A DNA stretch of 64,000 bases from Dyella sp. EPa41 (GTDB lineage Bacteria > Pseudomonadota > Gammaproteobacteria > Xanthomonadales > Rhodanobacteraceae), in the NCBI RefSeq assembly GCF_016586165.1, contig NZ_BCPR01000011.1, positions 21,291-85,290 on the forward strand, in the 5' to 3' direction. Each line of letters starts with the position of its first letter. The first letter of the stretch is position 1. A program made the translations under genes and the position numbers. The notes under the pieces are model-generated. The model worked only from the letters and a program-made list of their open reading frames with translations. It had not been told where the DNA came from and searched no databases. Positions 62,598 to 64,000 of the stretch are shown here, piece by piece.

Positions 62598-64000
62598 CCG
62601 CGCGGCGACGCGACGGGGACACGCGCGGCGCGTTGCCGCCGCGATGCTGGGCGCCACGCTTGCCACATCGGCGTTCGCCGCCCGGCCGGACCCCAAGCTC
62701 GATGCCCTGGTCGATACGGTGGCCGCGCGTTATCACCTCGCGGGCGTGGCCGTCGGCGTGATCGACCACGGCGAGGTCGTCTATACGCGCACGAAAGGCG
62801 AGCGCCGCGCGGGTACCGGCGAAGCCATCGACGAAAGCACCTTGTTCAAGATCGCCTCCAACAGCAAGGCGATGACCAGCACCCTGCTCGCCCGCCTCGT
62901 GCAGGAGGGCAAGCTGCGCTGGGATGACCCCGTGCGCAAGTACCTGCCCGAGTTCCGCATGAACGATCCCTGGGTCACCGAGCACATGCAGGTGGGCGAC
63001 CTGCTCACGCATCGCAGCGGCCTGCGCGAGGGCGCGGGCGACCTGATGCTGTGGCCGGAACCCAATGCATTCACGCGACAGGACATCCTGCACGGGCTTG
63101 CCTATCTCAAGCCGGCCTACAGTTTTCGCGCGGGTTATGCGTACGACAACCTGCTCTATGTGATCGCCGGCGAAGTGGCCGCCGCGGCGGGGCACGACAG
63201 TTACGACCGGCTCCTGCGCCGCGAGGTGTTCGAACCGCTGGGCCTTTCGCGCTGCCAGATCGGCCAGTGGAACCGCGACGCCGTAGGCAATGTCGCGCAA
63301 CCGCATGCGTACGAGCACGGGCACAACGTGGTCGTCAACGCAGACGATGCGAACGTGCCCGACATCACCTCCGCTGCGGCAGGCGGGGTGCGCTGCAGCC
63401 TCGACGACATGCTGACGTGGGCCCGCAACTGGCTGGTGCCCACGCCCGCGCAACTCGCCTGGTTGACGCCGGCGCAACGGCAGATCGTGTGGACGCCGTA
63501 CACGCCGATGCCGATCTCCAAGCATCGCCGCGAATGGGACGGCACGCGGTTCTATGCCTATGGTTACGGCTGGCGCCTTGCCGACGTCGATGGCCAATTC
63601 ACCGTGTCGCACACGGGCACGCTTTCGGGCATGTATTCGGCGATGGTGCTGCTGCCGAACCGGCAGTCGGGCTTCGTGGTGCTGATCAACAGCGAGGCGG
63701 AGGATGCGCGCACCGTGCTCATCGAAACACTTACCAAGCACTTCACCGCGCCCGCCGATGCGCGCGACGCGAACTGGTACGCCGGCCAGCTCGACGCCGA
63801 TGCCTCGGCACCCGAACACAAGGCGCCCGAGCCCGCCTCGCAGCCGGCGAGCGCGAAGGAACTCGCAGCGCAGCTGGGCCAATGGCGCGACCCGTGGTTC
63901 GGCGCGATCAAGCTATGCCCGCGAGACGGATCGGTGCGCTTCACCGCCGCCAAGTCGCCGCGCCTGGCGGGCACGGTGATGCGGACTGGCCAACGCTACC
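62584..64000 (+). CDS. Serine hydrolase of the beta-lactamase/D-peptidase fold (3' end outside window)
   Basis: At least 472 residues, no stop before the window end. Overlaps the dipeptidase by 14 bp. Signal segment about residues 15-36 (VAAAMLGATLATSAFA). Active-site S92-x2-K95 (SNSK) and Y187-x-N189 (YDN) mark the beta-lactamase/class C fold shared with D-aminopeptidases and D,D-peptidases; HTGTLSGMY near 345 would be the third motif. A C-terminal DUF3471-like extension follows. Likely a D-aminopeptidase or esterase, not necessarily a lactamase. Confidence 0.85.
   Translation, partial: MESTDRAATRRGHARRVAAAMLGATLATSAFAARPDPKLDALVDTVAARYHLAGVAVGVIDHGEVVYTRTKGERRAGTGEAIDESTLFKIASNSKAMTSTLLARLVQEGKLRWDDPVRKYLPEFRMNDPWVTEHMQVGDLLTHRSGLREGAGDLMLWPEPNAFTRQDILHGLAYLKPAYSFRAGYAYDNLLYVIAGEVAAAAGHDSYDRLLRREVFEPLGLSRCQIGQWNRDAVGNVAQPHAYEHGHNVVVNADDANVPDITSAAAGGVRCSLDDMLTWARNWLVPTPAQLAWLTPAQRQIVWTPYTPMPISKHRREWDGTRFYAYGYGWRLADVDGQFTVSHTGTLSGMYSAMVLLPNRQSGFVVLINSEAEDARTVLIETLTKHFTAPADARDANWYAGQLDADASAPEHKAPEPASQPASAKELAAQLGQWRDPWFGAIKLCPRDGSVRFTAAKSPRLAGTVMRTGQRY

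Noticed and set aside
62584..63882. Calling the serine hydrolase an antibiotic-resistance beta-lactamase
   Set aside because: The SxxK and YxN motifs are shared with D-aminopeptidases and esterases; context favours a peptide-related role.
1..64000. CRISPR array
   Set aside because: No regularly spaced short direct repeats with unique spacers; the only tandem repeat has a 190-bp unit without spacers.

Overview
The window reads as one chromosomal stretch of a GC-rich gammaproteobacterium of the Xanthomonadales (Lysobacterales), most likely Rhodanobacteraceae (Rhodanobacter, Dyella or Luteibacter type). The grounds are the Clp-type CRP regulator next to an E. coli-type SpeD, the DUF1631-PilZ pair, a CydP-CydA-CydB-CydX oxidase cluster, the zapA-6S RNA-fau order, and family-typical interspersed repeats. 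The genus is an inference.

Layout. 1-2668: 3' part of nosZ (nitrous oxide reductase) and an ApbE/NosX flavin transferase. 2827-5489: DUF1631 protein and PilZ protein. 5490-6162: composite interspersed repeat. 6163-18205: housekeeping block (PepQ, cytochrome bd oxidase, PepP, YgfB, ZapA, 6S RNA, Fau, EVE, RpiA, an MFS exporter, a GYF_2 membrane protein). 18309-20050: two small membrane proteins, then a 190-bp tandem repeat. 20051-36290: a 16.2-kb integrative, probably mobilisable island inserted in the 3' end of tRNA-Gln(CUG). 36276-46172: tRNA-Gln, rpsI, rplM, a GlcF-like Fe-S protein, coq7, a second copy of the composite repeat, speD, clp, a MarR-GNAT fusion, a HAD phosphatase, trpC-trpD-trpG. 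46349-47295: two small unknown genes. 47314-64000: a locus of peptidoglycan-peptide and D-amino-acid metabolism.

The island is bounded by 15-bp direct repeats and a tyrosine recombinase at the tRNA side. It carries a MOBQ-type relaxase with a candidate oriT, an IS21-family istAB pair, a candidate anticodon nuclease of the RloC/PrrC type (zinc-hook CxxC plus an Arg-Glu-His triad), an XRE-ImmA/IrrE metalloprotease operon, a Panacea-like gene in tight operon with an unknown gene, a solitary XRE regulator, an HTH replication-type protein, and at its left end a tRNA-like gene whose anticodon stem encloses a 55-nt loop instead of 7 nt. An anticodon nuclease and an anticodon-expanded tRNA-like gene on the same small element is the most unusual combination in the window.

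The right-hand 17 kb has two divergent gene sets. Leftward: DUF819 membrane protein, NlpC/P60 endopeptidase, L-Ala-D/L-Glu epimerase, RpiR regulator, L,D-transpeptidase-like protein, dicarboxylate/amino-acid symporter, D-arginine-dehydrogenase-like oxidase. Rightward: transglutaminase-like protein, TonB-dependent receptor, diaminopimelate-decarboxylase-like protein, M19 dipeptidase, beta-lactamase-fold serine hydrolase. Together they could take up murein peptides and degrade them to L-Ala, Glu and Lys. This is inferred from families and gene order.
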